Made by a program: the position numbers and the translations under genes
Assembly (NCBI RefSeq): GCF_030445035.2
Contig: NC_080698.1
Coordinates: 5,091,501-5,155,500, forward strand
Length of the DNA: 64,000 bases
Source of the DNA: Dasypus novemcinctus
Taxonomy: Eukaryota; Chordata; Mammalia; Cingulata; Dasypodidae
Direction of reading: 5' to 3'
In this document: positions 47,030-57,945 of the stretch, in pieces
Layout: every line of letters begins with the position of its first letter
Position numbering within the stretch: the first letter of the stretch is position 1
The notes under the pieces: model-generated
Databases searched by the model: none
What the model was told of the DNA's origin: nothing
The model's input: the letters and a program-made list of their open reading frames with translations, nothing else

Positions 47030-47590
47030 TTCCGGTGTATATTTAATGCCACACTTTTTGCATTTCTTGTGCTTTTTTTTTTTGCAGTTTTGCTGCTTGC
47101 AATGGCCCCCAAGCATGGTGCTCAAGTGCCGTCTCGTGTTCCTAAGTGCAGGAAGGCTGTGGCGTGACTTACGGAGAAGAAAAACGTGCGGCAGATAAGC
47201 TTCATTCAGGCGTGAGCTAGAGTGCTGTTGGCGTGAGTTCAGTGTTAATTAAGCAACACCTTATTTAATGGACTCCAATGACCTGCCCTCCCAATGAGAT
47301 TTATGATTAAACTTGCTTAAATTTATGTCCAGAGACTGTTTACATGTTGCTCTAAAATGTTCTGAAGGCAGTGATACTGCTTCTACATAAAGCTACATGG
47401 GAACAGTCCGTGAAAGGCTGGGAAGCCAAGGCCTTCCTGGGAACCCCTGCGTGCACATTTGAGGAAGCAAAAGTGGCTTTAGATGCACACATCAAACAAG
47501 GGGACACATTGACAGCTGACAACATGGACAGGTGCTGGCAGGAACCTGACCCTGTCTTTGCCTAGGGGCAATTGTCCAGGATTCACTAAT
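47030..47590 (+). mobile_element. Tigger-like (pogo) DNA transposon remnant
   Basis: The stretch CAGTTTTGCTGCTTGCAATG, CCCAAGCATGGTGCTCAAG, GCAGATAAGCTTCATTCAGG, GAGCTAGAGTGCTGTTGGCG, GAGTTCAGTGTTAATTAAGC has the wording of Tigger-family dispersed elements. TGCTGGCAGGAACCTGACCC and TAGGGGCAATTGTCCAGGAT (about 47533-47585) agree with the far end. Terminal repeats are not clear, and no transposase frame survives. Confidence 0.55.
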
Positions 47591-47699
47591 TGAGCCTCAG
47601 CAGGGACCTGAGGGAACCCAATTACAGGGGACACGGAGAACCCGGGGAAGACTGTTCTGAGTGGGAGAGAGACTCCGTGGGCAGCCTGCCCGTCACACT

Positions 47700-48270
47700 T
47701 CAGTCAAACTGGGTCTTGACCCAGGAGCTCACACAGCCCCCCGCGCGCCCCCTGAGGCCGCCACGCCCGGGAACGGGAAGGGGGACTCGCTCTCGCAGCT
47801 GCAGGAGCCGAGAGGGCTGAACCCCAGGGCCCCGCGGAGGCGCCGGCGGGCGCAGGTGCACCCCGGGCACCCGGGCAGGGGCGCGGGGCGGGCGGTGGAG
47901 CGGCCTGGGCTGGCCTGCGTGTCCCTGAGGCTGAAGGCTCGTCTCCTGCGGGACGGGCCCGGAGACGCCGGGCAGGTCGGCGGCGCCTGGAGCACGTGCT
48001 GAGGCGGGGGCGGCCTCACGCCCTTTCAGTTCCGCGGCCTCGCGGCCTCTCGGCGCGAAGCGAGCAGGCTGGCCTGGACCATCCTCCAGGGCAGGTTCTG
48101 CTCGCCCGGCCCTTCGTGCTCACTGGACCGCCCACGGTGCGTAAGGGGCTTCTTCCCGAGCAGGACCCCCCGGGGCTCTGCAGCCGGAAGCCCGCGCGGC
48201 GCCCGCAGCCTGGGGAGGCGAGGCCGCGGCGTCGGGGGCCGGGCTCTGGCGCCCCCTGGTGGACAGGAAG
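47700..48270. promoter_or_regulatory. CpG-island-like block
   Basis: A 570-base stretch with very high GC and many CpGs (for example CCCCCCGCGCGCCCCCTGAG, GGGGCGCGGGGCGGGCGG, CGCGGCCTCGCGGCC). Open frames run on both strands. It could be a promoter, a CpG-rich repeat-free segment or an orphan island. No exon or transcription start can be assigned. Confidence 0.5.
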
Positions 48271-49246
48271 CTCAGTGACCTCCCGAGCCTGCACTGGGAG
48301 AGCCGAGCTCAGGCTGGAAACCCAGGGCAGCTTTTGAAATCCTGGATGTTTTCCCAGAGGTGGAACAGGATCGCTGGTTTTTGACGTTTAAGGGACACCA
48401 GCATTCCATCTTTTGGTGAACGCTGGATTGGATGGTATTCCTGGGCAGACGACTTAACCATCGAAAATTGAATAAGCTAAACCTGGAGAAAATACTAGAA
48501 ATAGTAAGGGAAAGCTAACGGTCGTGTTTGGTGAGAACACACGATTTACTCTGGTGGAACGTAGAGTGGGGAAAGAACATTTCCTGACGCTGTGGCGGAG
48601 CAGAAGCCTCTCCTTCCCCCCCTCCGTTCCTTCCCTTCTCGCCCTTGGTGGCAGGGGAGGGGGTCTCTAGCCGCGAAAAGCTTGAACAGAGGAGTCTAGT
48701 GCAGGAATGGGGGGCAGAGCCGAGCGAGCAGGCAGGGTCAGCCAGGTGCCTGGCGGTCCCTAAGAGCAGAAAGCCGCCACTGCACCTGGGCTTGGGGCAA
48801 GCGGACTCAGGCCCCGGCTGGAGCTGCCCCACAGGGCTCTGTCCAGCAGGAGATGGAGCTCAGGGCAGAGGCAGCCTCTGCTTCCAACTTGATCCTGAAT
48901 GTCTTGAAATGAATCTTGCAGCTCTGGAACTGGAGAGAAAAATAACTGAGATTGCAGGGAGCAAGGGAAAAAAAGACAACTTCTGACCCTAACTATTCTA
49001 AATATCAATCTTGTCCCAGACATCCCTCTCCCTTTTCCCTCTCACCCCAGGGGCCTGAGCAGTTCCTAAGTGGGCAGTTCCTTATCCCCCCCCCCTCGTC
49101 TCCCAGCCCTGACAGACTCCAGGTGGCCTAATTTCCTCAAAGAAAAACATTCTAAATAGTAGTTCTATTTGTACCTCGTTACATTACTCCCCATCCCAGT
49201 GCTTTTCCTCCAACTCACTCGCCATCCTCACAAAGCTGGGTGTCCT
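48271..49246. other. Unassigned sequence
   Basis: Short polypyrimidine patches near 48610 and 49086. A 113-codon frame at 48645-48986 has no recognised similarity. Confidence 0.4.
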
Positions 49247-49674
49247 TTTTTTAAAAAAAAGATTTATTTTTTATTTATTTCTCTTCCCTTCCCACCCACC
49301 CATCCCCCAGTTGTCTGCTCTCTGTGTCCATTCACTGTGTGTTCTTCTGTGACCACTTCTATCCTTATCAGCGGCACTGGGAATCTGTGTTTCTTTTTGT
49401 TGTGTCATCTTGCTGTGTCAGCTCTCCGTGTGTGCGGTGCCACTCCTGGGCAGGCTGCACTTTCTTTCACGCTGGGCGGCTCTCCTTATGGGGTGCACTC
49501 CTTGCACGTGGGGCTCCCCTACACGGGGGACACCCCTGCATGGCAGGGCACTCCTTGCGTGCATCAGCACTGCCCGTGGGCCAGCTCCACACGGGTCAAG
49601 GAGGCCCTGGGTTTGAACCACGGACCTCCCATGTGGTAAGTGGACACCCTAACCACTGGGCCAAGTCCACTTCC
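49247..49674 (-). repeat. DAS-III-type SINE
   Basis: Reverse full-length copy, T/A tail at 49247 and head ending CCAAGTCCACTTCCC. Confidence 0.94.
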
Positions 49675-49885
49675 CTCCATTTTAGTGGAGCCCAGTTCTA
49701 CTCTCTCTCCCCTGCTATAAAAGCTCCTGAATAAATCATCCTCATCTGTTTCATATTATCTGGTGCAGTTTTCCCTTTTTTCTTTTTTTAATTTTCTTTC
49801 ATTCTAGTTTTTATTTTGACACACCTAACCTCTTCAAGATTTCTGTGTAAGCAGTGTAGTATGAGGAATTTAAAAGCTGAAAAAA

Positions 49886-50280
49886 TGGTGGTGGACTTGG
49901 CCCAGTGGTTAGGGCGTCCGCCTACCACATGGGAGGTCTGCGGTTCAAACCCCGGGCCTCCTTGACCCGTGTGGAGCTGGCCCATGTGTAGTGCTGATGT
50001 GCGCAAGGAGTGCCCTGCCACACAGGGGTGTCCCCGCGTAGGGGAGCCACACATGCAAGGAGTGCGCCCCGTAAGGAGAGCCGCCCAGCGCAAAAGAAAG
50101 TGCAGCCTGACCAGGAATGGTGCTGCACACACGGAGAGCTGACACAACAAGATGACACAGCAAAAGGAAACACAGATTCCCGTGCCATGGACAAAGACGC
50201 AGCAAATAGACACAGAGAACAGACAACTGGGGTGGGGAGGGGAGAGAAATAAATAAATACATCTTTAAAAAATAAATAAA
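49886..50280 (+). repeat. DAS-III-type SINE
   Basis: Head GTGGTGGACTTGGCCCAG, tail AAATAAATACATC then (AAAT)n. TSD TAAAAGCTGAAAAA is at 49871-49884 and 50281-50294. Confidence 0.95.
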
Positions 50281-50573
50281 TAAAAGCTGAAAAAGATGAT
50301 AATTTTCCTTATTCAGAGCAGTATGTCTGATTGAACACTTTCCTATGCTTCTAAGCTCTGCCCATTCCTCTTTTGTACATTGTACAAAAGTTAGAGGTCA
50401 TAAAAATTCACATTTCTAGGCTATAACCTACTGTAAAAACATTTGTCTTTATTCAGACCAAAGATATTGAATTCTTAAATTTTCCTCTTTATTTTACTCA
50501 GGTCTTAGTAGCAATGTTTATTTGAAGTATTATACAGAGTTTATGTTTCAATAAATACTGAGGATTTTATTTT
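50281..50573. other. Unassigned AT-rich sequence
   Basis: No recognised feature. Confidence 0.4.
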
Positions 50574-50840
50574 GTTGTTGTTGTTGTTTTTAAGATTTAT
50601 TTATTTATTTCTCTTCCCTCCCCCCCCCGAAGTTGTCTGTTCTCTGTGTCCATTTGCTGTGTGTTCTTCTGTGACCGCTTCTATCCTTATCAGCAGCACC
50701 CGGAATCTGTGTTTCTTTTTGTTGCGTCATCTTGTTGTGTCAGCTCTCCTTGTGTGTGGTGCCATTCTTGGGTAGGCTGCACTTTCTTTCGCGCTGGGTG
50801 CCTCTCCTTATGGGGCACACTCCTTGCAAGTTGGGCTCCC
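50574..50840 (-). repeat. DAS-III-type SINE, 5'-truncated
   Basis: Reverse tail and body only, cut at TTGCAAGTTGGGCTCCC. Exact TSD CTGAGGATTTTATTTT is at 50558-50573 and 50841-50856. Confidence 0.95.
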
Positions 50841-50864
50841 CTGAGGATTTTATTTTAGCAAACC

Positions 50865-50995
50865 TCTTTAGTGTTTACAATCTGCTAGACATTATTCTAA
50901 GCTTTATGAATATGAACTCATTTAATTCTTAAGAGGAGATACTATTCATCTTACAGATGAGGAATCTTTAGCGTAGAGACAAAGTGAACTTGGAA
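50865..50995 (-). repeat. MIR SINE
   Basis: Reverse-strand MIR pattern on the plus strand: AGACATTATTCTAAGC, AACTCATTTAATTCTTAAGA, ATACTATTCATCTTACAGAT, GAGGAATCTTTAGCG. Confidence 0.82.
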
Positions 50996-51109
50996 TGTGT
51001 GTGTAGCTGGAAATCCCTAAAATTTTAAAATAAATTCTGCTATTAAACTGGTTCCCCTTTAATTGGGAGTGTTTACAAGTAGGAACAAACCAGGAAGTTT
51101 TCTGGATAT

Positions 51110-52280
51110 TTCACACCTCCTTTACTGGTTATCAAGCAAGGGTTCATTGCCCGATTCACACAGACGCCAATGCCATGACAACAGGATTTCAAGAAGAGAA
51201 AGACTGTCCATGTGATAGCCAGGCCCTGAGCCTCAACAGACTTGCAACTCCTACCCTCTGGTTTATTAGACTTACCCCAGCCAACTAACAGGGAGGTGAA
51301 GAAGGTCAACCACCACACCAGGGAGCCAAGAGTGCCTACAACTGCAAGCAGGAGAATTGCATCCATCATCCAAGTGGAATCTAAGTACCCTCTCAATACA
51401 GAGGTAGAGTGGACATAACCATCCTAGGGTCCACAGAATGGAGGAATAGAGTATGGATTAGAGTGGACTTACTGATGCTCTATTCTGGAACTAATGTGAT
51501 TAGTAATGGAAGTAAATGTAGCATTGAGATGGAGAAAGTGGCCATGGTAGCTGCTGAGGGTGGGGAGTGGGAAGAAGACATGTGATGTGGGGGCATTTTC
51601 AGGACTTGGAGTTGTCCTGGGTGGTACTGCAGGGACAGTTCCTGAACATTGTATGTCCTCCCATGGCCCACTGGGTGGACTGGGGGAGAGTGTAAACTAT
51701 AATGTGGACCATTGGCCTTGTGGTGCAGCAGTGCTCAGAGATGTATTCACCAAGTGCAATGAATGTCCCGTGATGATGGAGGAGGTTGTTGTTATGGGAG
51801 GGTAGGGTGAGGAAGGTGGGGGGTATATGGGAACCTCATATTTTTTTTTAAAGATTTATTTATTTATTATTTCATTCCCCCTCCCCTCCGGTTGTCTGTT
51901 CTCTGTGTCTATTTGCTGCGTGTTCTTCTTTGTCCACTTCTGTTGTCAGTGGCATGGGAATCTGTGTTTCTTTTTGTTGCATCATCTTGTTGTGTCAGCT
52001 CTCTGTGTGGGCAGCACCATTCTTAGGCAGGCCAAACTTTCTTTCGCGCTGGGTGGCTCTCCTTACGGGGTGCACTCCTTGCACATGGGGCTCCTCTACG
52101 CTGGGGACACCCCTACATGGCATTGCACTCCTTGTGTGCATCAGCACTGCACACGGGCCAGCTTCACACGGGTCAAGGAGGCCCGGGGTTTGAACCGTGG
52201 ACCTCCCATGTGGTAGGCAGACGCCCTAACCACTGGGCCAAGGTGGCTTCCCCATATTTTTTTAAGGTAACATTTTAATG
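51110..52280 (+). mobile_element. L1 3' UTR (long-UTR type)
   Basis: Same type as the minus-strand copy at 35272-38165: GCCAGGCCCTGAGCCTCAAC, GAGAATTGCATCCATCATCC, GTGGGGGCATTTTCAGGACT, AATGTGGACCATTGGCC and GGTATATGGGAACCTCATA. A SINE at 51848-52252 interrupts it just before the 3' end, and its tail runs into the GGAA microsatellite. Confidence 0.85.
51848..52252 (-). repeat. DAS-III-type SINE
   Basis: Reverse full-length copy. TSD CATATTTTTTT is at 51837-51847 and 52253-52263. It sits in the terminal part of the L1 3' UTR. Confidence 0.94.
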
Positions 52281-52431
52281 TAAAGAAAGAAAGAAAGAAA
52301 GGAGGGAAAGAAGGAAGGAGGGAAGGAGGGAGGGAGGGAGGGAGGGAGGGAAGGAAGGAAGGAAGGAAGGAAGGAAGGAAGGAAGGAAGGAAGGAAGGAA
52401 GGAAGGAAGGAAGGAAGGAAGGAAGGAAGGA
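52281..52431 (+). repeat. (GAAA)n/(GGAA)n microsatellite
   Basis: Starts as GAAAG units, passes through GGAGG and GGGAA units and ends in about 21 perfect AAGG/GGAA repeats. It lies exactly where the L1 poly(A) tail should be, so it probably grew from that tail. Confidence 0.95.
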
Positions 52432-52432
52432 A

Positions 52433-52939
52433 TTAAAATAATCTAACAAGTAAAAACTAATAAAAGAAGAGAAAGAGCTTTAATGCAAGGTCGACTAGCA
52501 TGGAGACAGGAAACCCCCCACAAAGTTAAATCAGTCTCTCCAAGACTACAGAACTTAAGGTTTTTTAAAAAGGGAGGTGGAGATAGCGACATTGCTTAAG
52601 TTGGAAGATATTGATTGGTTATGTTCTGGTTATGGTAATATGGCAGTGGGCAAGCACAGACTGGAAAGCCCTTGAAAACTGGCAAAAGGCAGCTGGGGCA
52701 AGAGGCTGAATAAGAGGGATGTAAATTTACTACAGAGTTGTAAATTGCTCAGTTAACATAAGATAACAAGTAAAGGAATGGACATAAGCTAAACAAACTG
52801 GCCATAAGTGAGGGGCAAGGAAGGCATCCGGTTACAACAATGTTATAAATACCTCAGTTAACATAAACTACACTAAGTAAATCTGTGTAGTCAGAGGTTA
52901 CACTACCTCCACAACCCAGTGTTTCCTGCCCATTGTTAC
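52433..52939 (-). mobile_element. Probable LTR of another retroelement (family C)
   Basis: On the reverse strand it begins TGTAACAATGGGCAGG and has a CCAAT box (plus-strand ATTGG at 52612). A TTTAAAA-type TATA element lies near 52562-52570, with ATTAAA (plus TTTAAT at about 52479) 80-90 bases downstream. This is LTR-like order. Its U5 end is probably cut by the L1 tail. No second copy is in the window, so the assignment rests on motif order only. Confidence 0.5.
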
Positions 52940-54411
52940 AGAGGTAGGCTAGAACAGGGACCTGAGTGGGGGAAGGGGGCCTAGTGCGGCGGCTTGCTCG
53001 GTCGGTAGAGGTGGGGTCTGGCTGCGAACGAGGGGTCGGTCCAGCTTTGGACGAGGGGTTGGTCCCGCTTGGGACGAGGGGTCGGTCCCACTTGGGACGA
53101 GGGGTCGGTCCGGCAGCAGACGAGGGGTTGGTCTCACAGGGGTTGCGTGGTTCGGCTGATGGGGTTGCCCGGCGAAGCCGGCGACAAAGGGGTCGCCCGG
53201 AGAAGCAGGCGACGAACTGGGGACAAGGGAGGCCAGGCCCTTGTCGGGGGCTCTCAGGACTGGAGGGCGCACGGCAGAAGAACTACCGCGGAGACAAGGT
53301 AAACACGCAAGTCCACTTTATTGAGGGAGAGGCAACAGTTTTATAGGGGCTGGGGAAGGCTGATTGGTCGAAGCCACGCCCTGTTCTGATTGGTTGCCGG
53401 CGAAAGGTCAGTGGGAGGTGCTGGACGGGGGAGGGGTGGTGGTTAGGGATTGGCTGTCGCTGTTGCTGGGGGAAGGGGCAGGGTTTAGGGATTGGTGGCT
53501 GCTGTTGCTGGGGTAGAGGGCAGACTTGAGTTTTCCGCCCACGCCTGGCTGTTGCTGCTGTCGGGGGGAAGGGAAAAGGGCAGACTGGATTTTTCCGCCC
53601 ACGCCTGGCTGTTGCTGCTGTCGGGGGAGGGGAAAAGGGCAGACTGGAATTTTCCGCCCTGCGCCTGCGCAGGGAGAAAGAAGAAGAAGGGTGCCGCCCC
53701 ACAGGCATCGTGTGGCGCCATCCGGGAGGAGGGGCGGCCGCGGAAGCATGGCTGCCGAGAAGGGGAGACCCGAGGGCACTCTGCGCCCGTGCTGAGCTTC
53801 CTTCAGGGGTGGCGGTGAGTCCGACCAGCCACCCTATTATGGGGGCAGCGGCTTGGCCTGCCGCGGCTGCTCCCCCGCCAGGCCAGCAAACCACACTTCA
53901 GCCCGAGGGGTGACCGCAGCCTAGGAAAGCACCAGGGCAATAAGGGCAGAACAGTTCTGTGCAAAACTCCTGCTCACGGTGGCCCATCTCTGCCTGCGCC
54001 TGACAGTGGAAAGTCCCACCCCTAAGGAAGGAGTCAACCACCCAAGACCGAATCTTTGAAGACAGTAGATAGCGAGAAGCCCAGTCATACCCCCTCACTG
54101 ACCCCCACTCAGGCCAGCAGGCACTCAGAACCAGTGAAAATGTGTTTCCAAACCTCCCTCTGCATACTTGGAAGCAACGAGATTGTAGTAACGCACACGT
54201 CTTCGTTTACATGGAGGGAGGAAGGGGACACAGGCCAGTCTTAATAAGATGCAGCCCCAGCCCCTATAGGCCTCTTGCCCTTGAGCATGTCCTCACTCAA
54301 GTCTCGCTTTCTTCCACTTCACTTTAAACCCTTTACTTGCTTGCTCAACCTGTGGTCTTTGGATTCTTTCCTGCGATGTAGCCAAGAACCTGGAACCGAC
54401 ACCCAGCGACA
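52940..54411 (+). mobile_element. 5' LTR of a decayed provirus (family D), with inserted solo LTR
   Basis: The outer parts match the 3' LTR at 60798-61255: GAGGTAGGCTAGAACAGGGA at the start, AGGGCAATAAGGGC (53934), CAAAACTCCTGCTCA (53961), ACCCTTTACTTGCTTGC-like (54328) and AAGAACCTGGAA...CAGCGACA at the end. Without the 940-base insert (LTR plus one TSD) it is 532 bp. The 3' LTR lacks about 85 bases found here near 54115-54200. The first T of the expected TG is an A here. Confidence 0.88.
52985..53918 (-). mobile_element. Solo LTR (family A) inserted in the family D 5' LTR
   Basis: A 934-bp reverse-strand LTR of the same family as 2329-3249. It runs TGCGG...CCGCA on the plus strand and has a perfect TSD GCCTAG at 52979-52984 and 53919-53924. 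The family D 3' LTR shows the uninterrupted target (GTGCCAAAGGAAAGC at about 60835). TATA (TTTTATA, 53339-53345), polyadenylation signal (TTTATT, 53317-53322) and two CCAAT boxes (about 53361 and 53388) are in reverse orientation. It has five of the 23-bp U5 units where the 2.3-kb copy has four. Confidence 0.95.
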
Positions 54412-55589
54412 TCTTTGGCAAGTCTGCCAGGGGTCTGGTGACACTCTTCACTCCCTGACGGATCTGCTGAGGCCAGGCTTTCAAGCAGCCTGTCTGAGCC
54501 CTCTTCTGTCTGTTCGCCGTTTCCTCCCACCATGTCAAGTGGGCTCTAGGGCCAGCCCCCACAGGACATAACCCTGGTCTACCCAGAGCCCTCCAGTTCC
54601 CTCTGCAGAGGTGGCATAGTCCCCATGCCGTGCAGATTCAAAGAGACTCTGGGTGGTGGGTGATACTGACCTCAAGACCTGGCCAGGGAACTTCCCTAAG
54701 TTGAGCAGGAGTCCCCCGGGAGATGCCTGAACCTCAGCTCAAAACTCGGCTTCTCTACCCTTCTCCCAGCCCTTTTCTCACCTTCTCACCACACTTTATC
54801 CTTATGCCCCCACTCAGAGTATGGCCACCACCTGTTGTGGCACCTGCTTAGGCCAACATCTGGCTCCTTTAACGTGGGGCACCTTCCATCTTCAGGCTCC
54901 TGCTGTCCTCCTTGTAGGGTCTGTGAGAGTCTCAGGAACAGAATCGCACTTGTCAGGGAGGCCCTGCCACTCCCCTCCTTGGCCGTGTCTGGTAACTCAA
55001 CCCTTCCTCAGTCCCTTGGGTCCGCGTTAATCCACTACCTCTGATGCCCCCACAGGCTGCTTGCTTGCAAGTTGCAGGACCACCAGACTCTGGCTTCTCC
55101 ATGTCCAGTTTGGCCGTAGGCCTCAGACCCTGCCATGCCCGTAAAGCAAGCCCCTGACCTCCAGTCCCTAATCATCAGGACCATTATAAAGTTCCTTCCC
55201 TGGCCACTTCCTATTTAGGTTATTTACCTAAAAGAGTAGACCACTCCAGAAGAAAAGAGTCCCTCGGAAGCCCCTTTCTAGGGAGGAAGTCCGGCTTGGT
55301 AGCTTTGGTCTGGGAACTGGACCCAGCCATCTCCCAAGACCCCTAAGCGCCTGGGGCTAACCAGTGGCAGGGCTCCCAACCCCCCAGGATGCTGGGAGGG
55401 CGAGCGGTTTTTTGGTCGGTTCCAGGAGTGGGACGCCACTAAGACTGTGCACACGCTCTCGTCTTCCCCGAGGATAATGGGTGGTTCCTGCAGACTCCCC
55501 AGTGGGGTGTCTCCTCTGAAACCAGAATGGCCTACCTCCTGATGGTCAAAAGACAAAGAAACTAATCTTTTTTTGGAAATACCACATGG

Positions 55590-56330
55590 CCAAAGTATAA
55601 GTGAAAAAATGGCCAGGAGTGGCCATTAATGGAACCCTTAATTATAAGCCATTTCTCCAGTCAAATCTCTTGTGTGAAAGAGAAGGAAAATGGCTAAACA
55701 TTCCCATTTCTAGGAATATCCAGCTTTTTACAACTCTGTATCAGAAGTAGACCTTACAGCGTTCTTGTCAATTGTGCTATGCATAGGGAGAACCTGGGGC
55801 AAAAGGAATGCCCCCTTCCGAAAAGGAAAAAGACACCTTAGATGTCCCCTCTTCTTAGTAGCTGGCCCCTTTATGACCCCCTCCTGGGCCCAGAAGTCCA
55901 TTCAGACCCACCCCAGCAGGGGCATCAGCATTCCCCCCCCTCCGCCGTGTGGCCCAGGCCTAGTCCAGTGGGCCATACCCAAAGTGGAGCCTCTTTCCAT
56001 CCAGAAGAAAAGCCTGCAGGACTTTACCCCTTGCAAGAGGTAGCTAATGGGGATGCAAGCCAATTTGTGACTCACCGGCTGCAGGCTTCCCTGGGTCCCT
56101 CAGCTCCATGCCCAGCAGCTGCCCAGGGCTTTTCCTGGAGGACCGAGGCTAGAGGTTCCAGGCGAGGTTTCTGCCATGGGTGGACACTGGGCGCTTTATG
56201 TGATGGTGATTCCAAAGTCAGGTCTTTCCCTATGCTAAGTAAGTGTGTAAAATTCTTCTGGTCTAATCTGCGCTTATTTAACTTGGTCAGTCTGCTGGTG
56301 CCTAGGAGCTCGTAAATCAGATTTGAGGTT
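55590..56330 (+). pseudogene. Retroviral gag remnant, gammaretrovirus-like
   Basis: Retroviral gag encodes the matrix, capsid and nucleocapsid polyprotein. A matrix-like segment (WPGVAINGT) occurs near 55612. A proline-rich stretch at 55842-56040 ends with YPLQEV at about 56025, the kind of sequence found at the start of gammaretroviral capsid. Stops and frame changes break it; nothing resembling nucleocapsid zinc knuckles was seen. The assignment depends on short motifs and position downstream of the 5' LTR. Confidence 0.5.
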
Positions 56331-57842
56331 TGCCTGTTCATTTTATATTTTAAGCTAAGAAACCTGTTTACTTTGAGGAGCCCCCGTTCCTGATGTTCTA
56401 TCTTCGTGACTTCTGTTAGTGTTGCCTAGCCATGGAAAACTCTCAGAATGTGCTGGCTCTATCTCCTTTGGGTAGTATATTAAATAATTGGTCTAAACTT
56501 GGAGGGGGTCCCTTTAAAAAAGAAATTAATTTTCTATTGCAACATTGCCTGACAACAGTATAAATTGGATAACAGTGAAAAATAGCCTAAAAATGAGTCT
56601 TTAAATTTCAATACTATCTTGGAATGGGATTTGTTTTGTAAAAAAAGAAATTACAAATGGAATTAGCTGAACTTCTGGAAAAGTGGAAAACTTAGCAACA
56701 TTAATATCACTAATAAAATAGTTTTGCTTAGTTTATAAACAAAAGTACCCAATTGGTTTTGAAGTGAAAATGAAGCCTGAAACCGAAACTGAGTGTTAAG
56801 AACAAGTAATTATGATCACAAAATCATTATATAAATGCCCTTATATTATAAAACAGCAAAAGAGTAAGATCTGAAATTGCTGAAACTGGCAGGATTTAGC
56901 CTGGACCTGCTATTGTGATGGTAATTCTACACTAAACTTACCTTTATTTATGGTTATTTCAAAACTCAGCTCACCCTTCTGTATGCTTGCCATTGTGGTG
57001 ATAACCATTCTATTCTCCCCTGTTTGAATCCACAGAAACGACTGCTCCCCGTGGCCAGGGGGGAGGCGGATTTGAGACACCCCTGTCTCCCATCCCTCCA
57101 CTGCACTAATAAACTGGCCCTCTCGGATGACCATCCTGGTGAGGACTCGAATTCATCTGCTCCAGGCAAGAACCCATAGGAGCCCTGAGGGGTTTCCTTC
57201 AACGTGACACCGCAGGTGGGACCCTACGACCTTCAAGGAGATCACTGCCTGCTGGGATCCTCGATCCTCAGGGTTGGACGTCCACTCTTTCGGTCCAGTG
57301 GCCACTGGAGTCCTGTTATCTCCAAGGACTGGGGACTGGGGGGACCTTCCACCCCAAGCATCAAGGATCCTGAAAGCAGCAAGTCATGAGAGAAACCAGT
57401 GCTCCGTGAAACTTCAATGACCTCGGCGAATCTAAAATAGTTGGTATTGCTCATCTGAAGTCTGTCAAAATCAAAATGGGAAATTAGCAGAGCTCTGAAC
57501 TAAAGGAAAATGTTGCAGATTGTATTTCATAGCAGAAGGAAAATTTTGGTTATAAGCTGATGACTAAAAAGAATGAAATTTTTGTACAAAACTCCACGGT
57601 GACAGTGCAGATAGGAATAATCAGAAATAACCTTTGAAGAGATCTTTTGAATATATTTTACAGGTAAACTTATTTTGTAAGATAATGAAAATTACAAGTA
57701 TAATTAGTGAGTTACATGTTTTTGTGTCTGACTCTCTGTGTCTATTTGCTCAGTGTATATTTTCAAACCTCTGAATGGTAATATCAAAATTACAAATGAA
57801 AATTATTAAGGGAGCACTATTCAAATACGAAAAAATAAATAA

Positions 57843-57945
57843 GGAGAGTAGGTGTAGCTCAGTGGTTTGCACCTCTTCCCCATGTATAAGGTCCCAAGTT
57901 CAATCCCCATTTCCTCCTAAAACAAAATAAAACAAAAATAAAAAT
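57843..57945 (+). repeat. DAS-I-type short SINE in the provirus
   Basis: GGAGAGTAGGTGTAGCTCAG, TATAAGGTCCCAAGTTCAAT, CCTCCTAAAACAAAATAAAA. Flanked by imperfect AAATAAATAAG / ATTTAAATAAG. Confidence 0.88.

Noticed and set aside
53283-53894. A 203-codon reverse frame, with a similar 175-codon frame at 2476-3003
   Set aside because: Both run through the U3 tandem repeats and promoter region of the family A LTRs, where no coding sequence is expected. The glutamine runs come from CAGCAGCAA repeats.
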